From Anseranas semipalmata (lineage: Eukaryota; Chordata; Aves; Anseriformes; Anseranatidae): a DNA stretch of 64,000 nucleotides. Below the pieces are notes generated by a model. It was given only the letters and a program-made list of their open reading frames with translations. It searched no databases and had not been told where the DNA came from. This document shows positions 15,201 to 30,200 of the stretch, in pieces. How positions within the stretch are numbered: the stretch's first letter is position 1; each line of letters begins with the position of its first letter. Location of the stretch: positions 62,001 through 126,000 of the forward strand of contig VXAA01003938.1 in assembly GCA_013399115.1 (NCBI GenBank), given 5' to 3'. The translations under genes were made by a program, and so were the position numbers.

Positions 15201-18200
15201 TTAATCACAGAATGGTTAAGGTCAGAAGGGACCTCTGGAGGTCACCTGCCCCAACCCCTGCTCAAGCAGGGACACCCAGAGCAGGTTGCCCAGGACCATG
15301 TTGAAATGTCCATGTGTGTACGAGGGTACAGATGGTAATCATGGGGGAAGTCAAAATAGTAACTGGGACAGATCTTCACTGTCCATTTCAAACCGAGGAG
15401 TCAGAGGGGAGGGTGGTTGGTGAGACTCACTGGTGTTTTGCCCAAAGATGAACAAAAGGAGGCATATTTTTATATAGCTGATGAAGCTACATTGCTGTCT
15501 GTTAGTAGAAGTTAGAAGCATTAAGAAATTGCATAGATTCAAAAGCATTCTGGGCAGTTTTACAGACTCCCTGAATGCTATTAAATATTACCATTAAAGG
15601 TAATATTTTTATTTAGGAAATACCTCAGCTTTGTGTCCTTGCATGTGAGGACAATTCTCATCATGTGCATTCATTCTTGTATGCCTGAGGCATCAGCAGC
15701 TGTAGATAAGATGCTGGGCTACGTGGATCTTTGGCTTGATCCAATACTGCTATTCCTGTTTGTTGTGGCAGGTTCTTAGTCAAAAACAAGTCACCTTCCC
15801 ACTCCTGGTTTTGTATGGTAGTTGCGAGCTAGCTGTTTCCATCTATAAAGCAAAGGAACAATCCTGATTTTAAAAAAGTCTGAGAAACTGGTGATCATGT
15901 ATTCTAATGGAGGTATAATGCTCTGCTTTTGAAAGGAGTGCACATATGTGTGTGCTGGTATTTCTTGCTCAGTTACTTTCCCTCATGGGTGTTTCTGTTC
16001 TTGCTCTAGTTACAAACACTTGAATCTGATCAAAGAATTTTTTATTTTTTTTAAATGAAATAGAGAAACAAGTCATTTTTTACTTTAAGCTGTTCTGCAG
16101 ACTACTAGACCACTTTCCAGTAAAGTATATAAAGAAGTGCTTGTTACTAATCTTTAGAAATAATCATTGGTCTGGGCATTCTGAAGTATTCGTAGATTAA
16201 ATCATGTTTGTCGTCTTCTGAACTGAAAAGAGCTTAGTGTCATTTGTTTGCTCTAACTTCAGTAGACTTGCTCCCGAGGCCATCTGCAGTGATTTCTTTT
16301 TCTTCGGCATACTTTGAAGGATGTTGATATTAGCAGTTTCATACTACCTATGCTGTAGAGTACTGTCCTTCACCAGGGGAAAAGTATATATGTCAATGAA
16401 GATACTTCACCATTTGCTTTGTTCTCATGCCTTTGTCCCCTAGTTGAGATGAAAAGCTGGTGTTAAGTTAGAGCTTTTTCTGTAGGAGCACATATATTTT
16501 CTGTTGACTTCTGCAGATACTTTGCATGAATTCTTTCATACCACAAATGTTTTCCTGGAAAGTCTTCATTAGCTTTATTGAATGTCCCATGATTTCTTCA
16601 CAAATAAGGCTTATTATCAAATCACTAACAACAAATATGAGTAATAAAATGTGTTTAGTTTCAAATATTTCACCCATATTCAGTTAGTTTAGGATTAAAA
16701 TTTAAGCTTTTTTTTTTTAAGAAGTTATTCTGTAGCTTGACAATAAATTTTCTTTTTCTTGATATGTAGGAGAAAAGGTAATACTCTAATAATCTGGAAA
16801 CATGAAAGCTGTTATGTTTCTTTTAGGTGGAGTATAATGTCATATGAACTAAAATTACCAGCAAAGCCTTCTATTCCTTCAGTCACTGCAGAAGAAGAGT
16901 CAGAGGAATGCCAGGTGAACTTTTACTTTTGATATTTTTTTTTTCATGTACATACCTTTGAGCTGCTGGGATGACAATATTTGAAATATAATTAAAGTAC
17001 TTGTGTGAAAAATTGAAACAGATGTTTTCTGATCTGCTAACTCATTTGAATTAATATCTGTTCACTGCATGTATATAAAATAATTAGGGTTTCAAGTTCT
17101 TTATTATTTACCAAAAATGAACAAAGCTATGGCGTCTTCAGCAAAGCAGTCTAAAAAATTTCTTCCTGTAAACATGTACTGAAAAAAATGTTTTCTACTG
17201 ACCGTGAATTTGCAGTAAGCATTGAGAAAAAAACAGTTTGAAGGCAATGGATGTTATACTGAAAGAAAGAGAAAAGCTGTTTGGAGCTTGTAAAAGTGAG
17301 TTAGATCAGGTGATACCACCTACTGTTCTCTTTGTCCTTTTGGAGAGCTCAAAATCATAAGTGACCTCAAAGAAAAGCTTAGTATATCTTTAAAACTAGG
17401 TTTGTGTTTGTACTATCTGAAGAGGATTCAATTTTGAGGGAGAGTGAAATGCTTTAATCAAATTAATTGGCATAAAAAGACTGATTAAAAATGACAAAAT
17501 AATATATTCCTAAGAAAGTTAATGCATGTCAACTTTAGCTCAAAAGTACTTGAGAAGCAATAATTAATCAGCAGGCTCTTGAATAATTTAGTGATTCAGG
17601 CTGTTTTAATTGGCAGGGAGGTTATAACCTTTGACAGCTTACTGGATACAGAGATGCAAAAAGACTGGGGCTCCACTGGCTGTGATTTTAATGTGGTTGT
17701 TTCCAGTGTTGACAATGTGGATTTGAGGCTTTATCTTCTTTAGTTTTGCAAGACTCTTAACATTTTCAAGAGTATCTTCATCTTGTAAAGTAAAAAAAAA
17801 AACATAGATTTTGTTCTAGTTTGTTCTAGCTTTGAAATTAAGTTTAGCCCCTCCTGAAAACTGAAGTAAATGTCTATACAAAACCTCTTTTTTTTTTTTT
17901 TTTTAAATTGGTTCTGCAATATATTACTCTGAGTTGGAGAAAGCTGTTTTCTTTTGAGTACCCTGTTTGATCTCTATTTTAATGTTTTTTGCATAATTTA
18001 TTGAGTTATGATATTTCAGAAAATAATAATTAACCTTGCAGTACGTAATGTATTGAAGTGCAGTTCAAAAAGTAAATAAAAGTACATATCCGATTCTTTT
18101 TCTTCTCTTTCCTCGAGTTTCAAGAGAATTATTTCACTTGATTTGGTTCCAGAAGACTTTACTGTTGTTCAAACATCAATTATGTTCATTCTTATAGATT

Positions 18201-21200
18201 AGATGTTTAGGTATTGTTTTTCTCCCTTGAAATTAAAACTGATTTACTGTCAGAGTTCTACAACTAAGGTTAGGTTTTAGGAGAAAAAAAAGAGTGGTAT
18301 ACCTACCTCGTAAATATAAAATTAAATATTAAAAAAAGAAGTGGTATATCTATACATATGAAGGGCAAAAACACACTAAGAGATCTTAAGAAATTCTTAA
18401 AGGAAGTCATCAAAAGGTTTCAGAACTGCAGTTATTTTTAGCTTTAGCTTTGGAATGTGGTTGGAATTTTCTCTTAAAAATGAGATCTGAATCCATGCCT
18501 ATTTTGAGGCAGAATATAGTGTGTGAAGATGTGATTCTGATCATTCTGAATCTTTTCTCGAATGTTACAGAACTTACAGTTCTTCTGGGCAGGAAGGAAA
18601 ATGCACACATTTGTTCTCCCTAACAGTTTTTTAAAAAGTAATTAAGGATTGTCTTTGATAACATCATACCAATTTTTTCAGCTTTTGTTGGTAGAGCTAC
18701 TGGGGGGAGTAAGATACTATTTGACAGTAAAAAAAAAAAGATCAAGATTATAACCACAAACATTTGGCTTATTCTTAGTCAAGCTGCTTAGTTTCAGGGG
18801 AACTTTGCTTGTTTTGGAAATAAAAGATATTAGATTATAATAACATATTATGTTATAAATCTAAAAAGAAGGTGGATTGTTTCTACTTGATGAGCTATTT
18901 TTAGCCTATGAGAAAAAGAGCTGTGGATCAAGTTCTCAGATACAGTGTTATTTTGAATATTAAAAATTTGCTATATAAAATATAGTATGCAGATCGGAGC
19001 AGCACTGCCAGCTGCTTGCCCTTGTGGTAGATCTGCCATGGAAATCCTACTATTTTTGGAGGTGTTTTAACTCACTGGTTGGTGTTAAAATGCTGAAAAG
19101 TGTGGAAATTGAAATCTTTCCTCTCTGTTTTCAGATATCTGCTTATGAGGATTCAGTTGCTGCTCATCTTGCGAAAATTCTCAATTCTGATCAGCACTCA
19201 GTTGTCATATCATCTGCCAAGTGAGTTGGTCATTTTTATGTACAATGTACGGGACAAATCCTCTGTTTTGGTTATGACCAAAATAACCTTCAGTGTAAGC
19301 CCAATTTTCTTATGGTTTGCCCAGCTGGTTTGGCTTAATATATGTTGATTTATATGCTTTAGAGTTTTTTTTTTTTTTNACAAATGTAATGGATATCTTA
19401 ACACTAAACACATTAGTGTTTTTTAAAAAAATCAAATAATATTAATGTAAAGTGATTTTAATTCACTCAAAATCAGCATGCAGCTTAAATATGAAACTTA
19501 CTAATGCAAATATGTGACCTACTTCACGTTACGTTTTTTCTGTTTTGTTTTATGCATATCTATATCATTAAGAGGACAAACAGCTTCACCACTGTGAAGC
19601 AGAATTTCAAATTGGTAGCTTTGTTATAGCTCTGTCTATATCAATTTAATAAACAGTGGTCTCAAACAACAGGGTGTTTTTTTCTGCAACCTGAAACACT
19701 TAAAAATGAGGGATAATTACAAATCATGGACATCATCTGAAATCAGAAGTATTCTGTGTACACTTTCTCATGGAATCTTCAAAAATACATCTGCCTTTGC
19801 ATCTCTTTTTCTTCTGCTAAAAGCAAGTTAATAAAATTTCATTTTTAAATCTTACACAGTGCACGTTGAAAATTAAACTGAAGAATTTTATTATTACTCC
19901 AAATTCTAAACTCTGTCTGTATCTTGTTAAAGCTCACTGTTTAGTTTATGTAAAGTAAATTTCAACCAAATGAAAAGTACTAACCAATTACCCACACTTT
20001 GTTAGTAAGGTTGCTGTCTGTCTGCAGTGTAGGTAATAAGAACCAAGTCCTTCTCTGATGTACACAATGAAAATTCATCGCAGCCCCTGTAGTTTGCATA
20101 GACATGCCTCAGGGTCAACTGTGGTTCTCCAGTGTGAGCAGAGCAATGGGACATGTGTGGCCATACTTTTTCATCTAAGAAGTGCTCCATTAAAGTCATT
20201 AGATTTTCTCCATGGATTCTAGGCTTCATCTTCAGATGGGAGTTTGCAAGACTGTTTGAAGTTAATAAAGTGAATGCAAGTTTGCTAACAACTCTGGTAT
20301 GGAAGGTTTACAAGCAGGGAATGGATAATATTAGTCCTGTTCATTTCAGTTCTTAGAAATAAGAGACTAACAATGTGTGCAAAGGCTTAAATTAAAAGGG
20401 AGAAAGTTTTTGTTTTATAGCTTATCACTTTAATTTTGGAAACTCTGGAGAAGAGTATCATTTGCTTTGCACGTATGAACACAGTTCAAAACAAAAATGA
20501 TGTATAACAGTATGCATATAAATCAATTGCCATAAGAATTGAACATTCAATACATATTTATTTTATTTCATTTGATTTCTCCCCTCTCCTATTATTACCA
20601 AGAATATTATGTGAAACTGTAAAGGACTTTGTTGCCAAAATAGGGAAGACTTACGAAAAACCGATGGAAAATGCAGATGAAGCTGATGCCATGGCCATTA
20701 AAGTAAGACTATGACTATTCTCTGGGTTAAAGGTGTTTTTTGTTTTATTTTGTTTTGAAGTTTATAGCTCATGGGTGTTTAATATTCAAATGGCTTCAGG
20801 ATGCCCAGCTTGGCTTCCATTTCAGCCAGTGACTTTAAAAGTCTTCTCTTAATGCATAGAGCAGTTATTTCCAAACCATCTTTGCACTGTAAGATCTCTA
20901 TAAATTCTATGTACACTTTTTTTGCCTTCATAAAAGATAAAACACCAAGTAACATACATAGAGATAAATGTAAATATTTTGCATTAGGATTTATACTTTT
21001 TGTCTGAAGGGGATTAAGTTAGCTACAGAAAAACAGGGGACTAATGAAGAGAGAGTATGTTGGGAGAATGAAGGGAAGAGAAATTAAATGTTAAAAATAA
21101 TGGTTTAAGCTGTGAATTGTAGATCATGTTGCAAAGACATTGAAAAAGACAGAAGGATCTCGTTTGAGGGACAAAACTTATATGAGCTGAAAAGAAAACA

Positions 21201-24200
21201 AGAAAACAAAATCGCTAACAATCCCAGGGTCAGGAAGTGTACTTGCCAAATGGCAATTACTTCGTGATTCACGTTTTTGTACTATTCAGTGTACATTTTA
21301 GAAAATGAATCTTCTTTTTCACTGTTCCAGGGCAAAACAGTGTTCGTTCCCTTTCTCTTAAGCAAGTTACCTCTTTTCCAGTGTGCCTACATAGAGCAAC
21401 TGCTTGGTGAAGGGTAGAGATGTTTGACAGTGTTTGCTCAGTGCCAATTCAGTTGCTTAAATGGTGTGTTGCAAAAAACCAATACCGTGTGTTCTCAGTC
21501 TAACAGCTGGACATGTCCCCCTAGACCATCCCATTGGATTTTACACAATTGCGTAGACATGTAGATACAACTTTAATTCATACCACATGGAGAATTTAGA
21601 TCCCTCCATGTAATATGGTACTCACCTCCCTGTAACATGGTACTTAATTTCCTCAAAATGTTCACATTCACTGCTTTTTGTTGTATGTGTTTTCTTTTCC
21701 ACTTTGTCTTAGTGTTCAGAGTTAAACGAGAAGCTAGACCTGTTGCTCCAAGCTCTTCACACAGAAGCCCAGGCTGCTCCTATTCTCCCAGGCATCACTC
21801 CCCACATTGTGGAAGAAGAAGGGGAGGAGTTTTCAAGTGAGGAATCCTTGTCCGAAAGTAAAGAGCAATTAGCAGAGTGTGTTGCAAAGTCTTCCACCCA
21901 GAAACTCTTCAAACCAAGAGAACAGTTAATGCTCCGGGCAAACAGCTTGAAGAAGGCTGTGAGGCAGATCATTGAACAAGCAGAAAAAGGTGCTTCATCT
22001 TTACTGATAATGATGCTTTTTTTTCCTTTTTTTTTATTTTTTTTTTAACTGGCACGTATTTTAATAATTAAAGCTTGATTTCTGTATTCTTACAGAGAAA
22101 AAAATCATATGCCTATTACAAGACATGCAGCTTGTTTTAGATGTTGATGACAATCTGTCTGCATATATGAATACATATTTGTGCAAGTGTGTGCACATAT
22201 ACAAGTGTGTTTCTTTTGTAACTATTATCCTCCACAAAATGAACATTTCTGGCGGAAAAACATCAATGGGCAAAGAATTACTAGACTCTTTTTCACTGAA
22301 ATGGCAATAGAAATATTTTGTTAATATTTTTAAACTTAAGGCTACAGAAAAAAAGTAGCTAATACTCTATTTATACAGATTTTCTTTAAAGATCTTTAAA
22401 CTTTCTGACTTTTTTTTAAATAAGCAGTTGTGGATGAGCAGAATGCTCATAGTGAAGAACAAGTGAACCAGTCCCCAGTAGAATATAGCAAAGAACTGGA
22501 TGAATCCAAAGAAGAGGAAAAAGAGGAAGATACAAAGGAATTTGAGTCCCAGTCAAGTGAGTAAATTAGTAATAAAATCTTTTTAAATTATGCAGTCTTC
22601 TTATGAAACCAGCATAGTTTGTTGCATAATTAAAACCAGTTTAATAATTTCTATTCTTTTTATATCACTTTCTGAAAAATATCTTCTTTGTGTATAAAGT
22701 TTCTTCTGTATCTCTGGCTGTTGGAATGCCTTGCATTGCATGCAGTAGGAGAATGGAGCTTGTGTGAAATCTTAAAGCTGTGATTATCCTTTCTAATTGG
22801 TATGAGAGAATATTTTTCCATGAATATATTATTTGCCAAATACTGGCATGTTGTTTCACTGGAAGCTAGTCACAAATTTTTAGATTTGGATAAATAACAG
22901 TTGAGGGAAAAATGCCAGAGAGGATGAACAGTCTTTTGGAACAGATTTGCAAAGCTGAGAAGGTTATTTGTTGGGGAGAGAGGTGCCTGCATTTAATCCA
23001 GCGTTTACACTCACTTCATGTAGTTTACGCTACATGAACCTGAGCAGGGATTAGAACCTATAGAAGAGTGGCAATAGCATGTCTCAGTCATAGGCATTTT
23101 AGGGCGTATTATAGGAATTTCTGTCAGTCATTTCGGTTGAAGGTGTTTCAAATTATATAAAACTGACATTCATTGTACTGACAACAAAACTGTAATGTCT
23201 CAGCTGGGAACTTACCTTGAGACAGAATTTTTGAAACTAATAGGATGAATATTTATGTATTTTATATGAAGTGGAACAGCTTAAAGAAGGAAAGAATATA
23301 ATAAGAACTGGAACATGGAGGTCTTCTGAGAAGTGGCAGTAGTAAGGTCAACCCCTCTAGTTGTCTAATCCAGAGCAGGGATGTGAAACAAAGTCTTTAA
23401 TATCCTTGGTGGGTCCAACCTCCTGCCTCACCTGGCAGGTAATATTACCACCACTACCTCTTCTTCATGCATTTTTGCTCAAGATTGAACCATTAAAAAA
23501 TAATAGTAGAGCTTCTGCATTCATTCAGTTTCAGTTAGAAAATTTTAAAAAAAAGATAGCATGGAACACTGTTCCTGTTGTGTTTGTTGAGCAGTTCCAG
23601 GCACCAAAGCTAGAATGGTTATGGATGTTAAAAAGTAGTTTAAATTATACCAAGCTAAGATTTTAATTTCATTTTTATTAAATGACTGATTACTGTCTGG
23701 ATCCTCCTTCAGAGGAGCAGACATGTAAATAGTTCAGCAATACCCATTACAAAATACTTTCAGAAATTAACTAAGTTAAGTCATTTAGAAGTGGACTGGC
23801 CAAAGAATCAAGAAAATGAAGAAGAATAGCCTGATCTTATTAATCTGTCTAGGTAGCCTGCACTATCACCTTTAAGTATCTACACTTTTGCAGCTTTCAC
23901 AGCTTCTTCTGTAGGCAGAGGACTGCTATCAAAAAAGGGCTTTTAAAAGCACCGCAATGACAAAAGGAAGACCAGGGAAAATGTGGGCCTTCTCCTGAAG
24001 GAAACAGGAGACCTGGTTGCCCAGGACAGTGAAAAGGCTGAGGTACTGAATGCCTTCTTTGCCTCAGTCTTTACCAGCAAGACTGGCCTTCAGGAATCCC
24101 AGGTCCCAGAGGCCAGTCTGAAAGGCTGGAGCAAGGAAGATGTACCCTTGGTGGTAGAGGATCAAGTCGAGGAACACGTGAGCAAAATGGACATTTGCAA

Positions 24201-27200
24201 GTCCATGGGCCCTGATGGGATGCACCCGCAAGTGCCGAGAGAGCTGGCAGATGTGATTGCGAGGCCACTCTATAATCTTTGCTCAATCCTGGCAAATGGG
24301 AGAAGTGCCTGAAGACTGGAGGAAAGCAAATGTCAATCCTATCTCCTAAAAGGGCAAGGAGGACCACCTGGGGAAATACAGGTTGGTCAGCCTCGCTTCA
24401 ATTCCTGGGAAGGTGATGGAACAGCTAATCCTGGAAACCATTTCCAAGCATATGAAGGAGAAGAAAATCATCAGGAGTAGTCAGTATGGATTCACCAAGG
24501 GGAAGTCATGCCTGACCAACCTGATAAGCTTCTATAATGAAATCACCAGCCTGATGGATGAGGGGGAGCAGTGAATTTTGTCTTCCTGGACTTCAGTACG
24601 GCCTTTGACACCGTCCTCTATAAGATCCTCATAGAGAAGGTGTTGAGGTATGGGCTGGATGAGCAGACAGTGAGGTGGATTGAAGACTGGCTGAATGGCC
24701 AGACCCAGAGGGTAGCGGTCAGTGGTGCAACATCTGGTTGGAAGCCAGTAATGAGCAGATTACCCCAGGGGTCAATGCTGGGTTGAGTCTTGTTTAACAT
24801 CTTAATTAACTATCTGAATGATGGGGTAGAGTGCACCCTCAGTAGATTTGTGGATCATGCACAACATGGGGGGAGTGGCAGATTCACCAGAGGGCCATGC
24901 TGCCCTCCAGAGGGACCTTGACAGTCTGGAGAGGTGGGCTGACAAAAATCTCATGAAGTTCAACAAGGAGAAGTGCAGAGTCCTGCACTTGGGGAGGAAA
25001 AAGCCCAGGCACTAGGACATGCTGGGGGCCACTGAGCTGGAAAGCAGCTCTGCAGAAAAGGACCTGGGGGTCCTGGTAGCTACCAAGTTGAACATGAGTC
25101 AGCAGCGTGCCCTTGCTTCTAAGAAGGCTAATGGTATTCTTGGCTACATTAGGCAAACTATTGCCAGTGAGTCAAGAGAAGTGATCCTTCCGCTCTACTC
25201 AGCACTTGGTGAGGCCACACCTGAAGTACTGTGTCCAGTTCTGGGCTCCCCAGTACAAAAGAGACCTGGACATACTAGAGGGAGTCCAACAAAGGGCCAC
25301 CAAGATGATCAGAGGACTGCAGCAGCTCTCCTAGGAGGAGAACCTGAGAGAGCTGGGACTGTTCAGCCTCGAGAAGAGGAGGCTCAAGGGGGATCTTATC
25401 AATGTGCATAAATCATAGAATCATAGAATATGCGAGTTGGAAGGGACCCATGAGGATCATTGAGTCCAACTCCTGGCTCCACGCAGGTGTACCCCCCAAA
25501 AAATAATAAATACCTGAAGGGAGGGTGCAAAGAGGAGGAAAAATAGGACAGGCTCTTTTCAGTGGTGCCCAGTGCCAGGACAAGAGGCAATGGGCACAAA
25601 CTGGAACACAAAAGGTTCCATCTAAACATCAGGAACCACTTCTGTACTGTGTGGATGACTGAGCACTGGCCCAGGTTGCCCAGAGAGGTTGTGTGTGGAG
25701 TCTCCCTCCTTGGAGGTCTTCAAAAGCTGCTTGGACATGGTCCTGTGCACCCTGATCTAGGTGTCCCTGCTTGAGCAGTGGGTTGGCCCAGATGACCTCC
25801 AGAGGTCCCTTCCAACCTCAACCATTCTGTGATTCTGTGAAAGTTACTAACGCTCTTTTCCATGAAAAAACTTGGGTCCTCATCCCCAAACCACATCATT
25901 AGTCCAGCTAGTTCCTTGCAGCTATTGGCTGCTATATAGCAAGCCAATATACCAAGCTGTGCTTGCTTTCCAAGCTATATCTGCTCTGTCCTTGTTCAAA
26001 TGAACTTTATCAGCTATTGCTGCCCAAGTGTTACTGCTTTCCAGAAGGAGCATCACTGTGTCGTCACTGTGGGGCTTTGCAGGTGATTTTCCTAAAAAGG
26101 AAGACAGCATTTATGTGTGGGTAGCGCATGCCGGGTTTTAAAATGCAACTGAAATAACCTACATGTATTATTTGTATCAATAATTGCACAAAGCAATTGC
26201 AATATTGAACAATCTGAGTTCAAAACAACTTTCTTGGGAGGTAGCATTTTCATAAAAGTAATATCCCATTTTGTTGCTAAGCTTTCATTTTGGCTATTCA
26301 AGTGTTTGGTTACTGTGTGTAAAATAGTGTTTATAGAATAGTATTACCTTCTTATCTCCTAAAATAGCATAGTACTAATTCCCACATTCAAATGATAGGA
26401 TAAAATCTCTTTCATGTGTCCTTTACAAAATCTGCCAACGAGTGGCTGCAGTGAAAGTAGGAAGGACAATTTGTCTGTGAGGGACCCTCACTTACCTCTT
26501 CCTCTGCTTGGTTTTGGCACCAAGCAGAACCTGCCAGCGGTTGTGTTTGGATGTTGCCCATCACAAATTTCAGTACTGCTTTTTGTGTTCATGTACCAAG
26601 GTTATTCAAGAGTCCTGAGCTTCACAATAATTTCAGGAAACCTGTTTCTTACTGTAGGTGGAAATTTCAGTCTGCCATATTACCCAAGTGAGCAGTGATG
26701 CACTGCAGGTGAGGTCTCAAGAGAGAATCTGTGAGTCATGGAGAAGCAGTGGCTGCTGGTGGACAGCAAAAGCCATCCTGTAGATATTTAGCAACCAACT
26801 TCCTGTGGCAAAATGAGTTGCCAGCAAAGTTGTTTGGAATTTGCATCTCCTTCTGTTACACTAAGCCACACCAAATTGTCAAGATGTGTTGTCCTACTGA
26901 AGCTCTGCACTGAATCTGGTGCCTGTGTCAGTATCTCCTAGCTTAGAAACACATCAGTAGTTCCTTGGGGCTTCTGTTGATTCAGAATATCGCATTTCCT
27001 TTTCTTCAGGAATGGATTTTAGACTTTGTCCAATGATTGTGTCTTCACTGGCCCCTTTCCTCTAACCATTGTTATGGAAATCAGTGTGTGTTGGTTGTCC
27101 AGTTTCAACAGTAGCTCACAGAGGATGCTGTCACTAAGGATGACACGGTCCTACTGCTATTAATGTAAAATAAAATAAAAATACATATGTTTATACATAT

Positions 27201-30200
27201 ATGTGTATATATATATATATATAGATTAACAAAAACTTGTTTCTCAGTGATAAAATTTCTCTGCTTACTGGGGAGGTGTGTTACTCTTCATACATCTGAA
27301 ATGTGTGAAATAGAGTGCATATTAATGCTGTCAGTGGGAGATAGGTGTTTAGGGAGAAAGCATAAAACATGAATTCAATTATCTGCAATGAAACATCAGT
27401 TTTACTCATTAGCGTTCTGTTGTTTTTATCAGAGCGTGAACAGCAAAAGTTTATCTTTATTGCAGTTATCCCCATGAGTCTCATCGGTCAAATAAAGAGC
27501 AACTGCTCTGTTGATTTTCCTATTTAATATAACTGCCTTGTTCCCAAGTACAGACAGAACAGACTGTATGAATAACATTGTGAATTTTTCAGTAGCATTA
27601 TGAAAAATGGAAGTTAATTGTGTTCTGAATATTATAGTTTTACCCTCTGAGATCATTTCTGGTCATTTGAGGAAGGTAATATTTTTCCATATGTTAATTA
27701 CCTTCATATAGATATTTAATAACTCTGGTTAGATATAACTTACAATTTTAATTTCATTTTTAAACATTATAGTACAGTGTTTTATCATGCCCATATAGAA
27801 ATTATTGTGCTATATTGTTATCATGCAATACTACAACATTTCATGATAATTGCTAAGGCTGGTTTACAGGTATTAAGGTCAGAAGGCGCTGTTAGACCAC
27901 TTGGTCAGACCTATATAAAACAATCAAAAAAATTTCACCCACTCATCCCAGTCCTGCATCTAATAATTTCTGTTTGCAAGCCATCCAGAAAGATGTGTAA
28001 TCTTATTCCTGAGATACAAGAAGATGAAGAATTTACCATTTCATCAACTGTTCCATGCTAGATTACCATTAACCAAAAAAAAAACAAAAAAAAAAACGGC
28101 CTGAACAGATTCGAATTGAGTTTTTAACTCCTGGTTCTTGTAATTACCTTTGTCTCTAGATTTTCTCACCCTGGATTTTCTTTCTATTAATGTCTTTGTA
28201 CAGAATACTCATGTTACTCTCAGGCTGAGTTATCATGATTGACATAAGCCGATCTGTCCCACCCCGTCACAAAAAAGGGTATATATTTTTCCTTCCCACC
28301 ACATTCTTGTCAGTGCTTTCTTGGTCCTAATCATTTTATCTTTTCTTTTTTGCTGAATTAGTTTTAGGTATTGAGAGGAAAATTTCAGATCACTTTGAAA
28401 TCATTTCATTTTTGTTTTGATTTTTTTTTCAGTTGGTCAACGCTGAAGTTGTCCTATGTTGAAGTATTTTTAACATGTGAAATAATTTGGAGCAGAAGTA
28501 GCAAAGAAATATCTGACTATGATCACCTCACCCTGTATGCAAAAGCTTTCTGCATGCATGTGGAAATGCTGTGGCAAAGTGTTCAACAATACACAAGCTT
28601 TCTTCCTGGGGACTCCAAGTTCAGGCGATGGGGCTGACTTTCAGGAAGATTAACTTCCCTAGGCAAGAGTAGGCACTGGTGTATTCTGTCAGTCAGTACA
28701 AAACTGGCAAGTAAATTACAGCACCTGAAGTTAGCCCTCCGAAAAGCCTATCCTTTTCTATTACCCACAGAGGCAGCCCCTGGGGATAACTGGCCTCACC
28801 GAGCTAGTGTTTCCTTTTAGTCAATATCTTCTCTTTCCCCTTGATTTTCTTCCCCTTCTTTTTCCTGAGCTGTTACCAGCCTTTGACACCAACAATTTGA
28901 TCAGCTACCAAACTTTGCTATGTGTCGCAAGGTTTTATTGATCCATATTCTGTAGAATTTTAACAAATAAGTTATTTCTATTATTTTGGGAATTCCTGCT
29001 TTTTGTGAAAAAGAAAAGATGATGGTAAACTGATCTCCCCATGATGTCTTTAACTGCAGAAGACAAAAATGTCTGAACATGCCTTTCCCTTCCCTTGCAG
29101 TTTTCAGTTTGGCTGTGGATAAAGATGTCATAGTTTTGACTGATGTTTTCAGAAACCTGATGCAGGCAGGGGGTCAGTTTTAGCTGCTTAAAGCAAATAG
29201 CGTGGCTGTTGATCAGGTGACCTAATTTGGGCCTGAGATAGAATAGCTATCTGTATTAGAATTGTTATAAATAATAATGTACTATATAATATAGGTATAT
29301 TTATACGTAAATATATATTGAATTTAAATTTAAATTCATATTAATTCATTTACATTTATCCTTTATTAATAATTTATTTTTCTTTTTTTCTTAAGTCTGC
29401 ATTTTTGTGAAACCTGGTGTTAGGTTTATCAGAAACTTACTGCGGTATTAAATACTATTGCATTTTAAGGTGAATATAATTTATTTTTTTGCTAGTGTCT
29501 TGAAGCATAAGTTAGGAACTCCTCACACTGAATGCCATGCATACTCATTCACTTTTATTTGTGCTTGTCACTTGGCTTGTTTCTGAGTTTTCTTCCCTGT
29601 ATTTAGAAGAAAAAGGGGGAAGGACATTTCTCACTAAAGGATAACAGATTAAATTAATGGATTTGAAATACTTTCAGGACTGTTAAAGCTGTATATTTGC
29701 TATTGCCATAATAGACCTAATTAGTGCTCTTACTTTTTCTTCTTCTGCACAGTTAAAACTGCACCAAGATCCCCAGATCGACGTACAAGTCGAGGTATCC
29801 ATTCTCAGACAGGCTCTTTCTCTGCTCCAGCTTTGGCTGCCAGCAAAGAAAACCTCCCTGTGCTTAACACTAGGATTATCTGCCCAGGTGATTATGATTT
29901 TGAAATTTGCTGTTCCTTACACTATGTTACTATTGCCTTCTGTTCCCTTTCTTGCTGTCAAATAACAATTTTTACATCATGCCAGATGCTCTACCTGGAA
30001 ATGCTGTAGAATGTTCCAAATTTGTCTGAACTGATACACACATCTTTGTGTTGTATCATATAGTAGGAAGTGCAAAGTAATGTGGAATATTCCTGATTGT
30101 TTGGTACAGCACCAGATGGAGCAAAAGTGTTGCTTTTGATTCTAGGGGACAAAAACCAAAATTCAGGATCTTCTATCATTCATCCTAGCCAATGGAGGCT

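Larger units (their letters stand above)
23940..25840 (+). mobile_element. CR1 LINE, 5'-truncated, with RT region and 3' end
   Basis: Sense CR1 of about 1.9 kb. Translated pieces give reverse transcriptase segments: [50 protein letters not shown] and [11 protein letters not shown]. The 3' end carries two ATTCTGTG units. The ORF is broken: the frame shifts near 24571, stops occur, and the FADD catalytic motif is degraded at about 24847-24861, reading FVDH. A second CR1 is inserted at 25414-25505. The copy is inactive. The 5' boundary is approximate. Confidence 0.93.
22557..29752 (+). other. DGKH: Large DGKH intron with CR1 insertions
   Basis: A 7.2-kb GT-AG intron. It holds a sense CR1 of about 1.9 kb with a nested CR1 inside, a possible old CR1 remnant near 27870-28045, a TA microsatellite near 27190-27223 and an AT-rich palindromic-looking tract around 29265-29350. 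Confidence 0.85.

Noticed and set aside
24071..25156. Antisense open frames over the CR1 at 23940-25840
   Set aside because: They are mirror frames of the sense CR1 ORF2 remnants and have no independent protein similarity.
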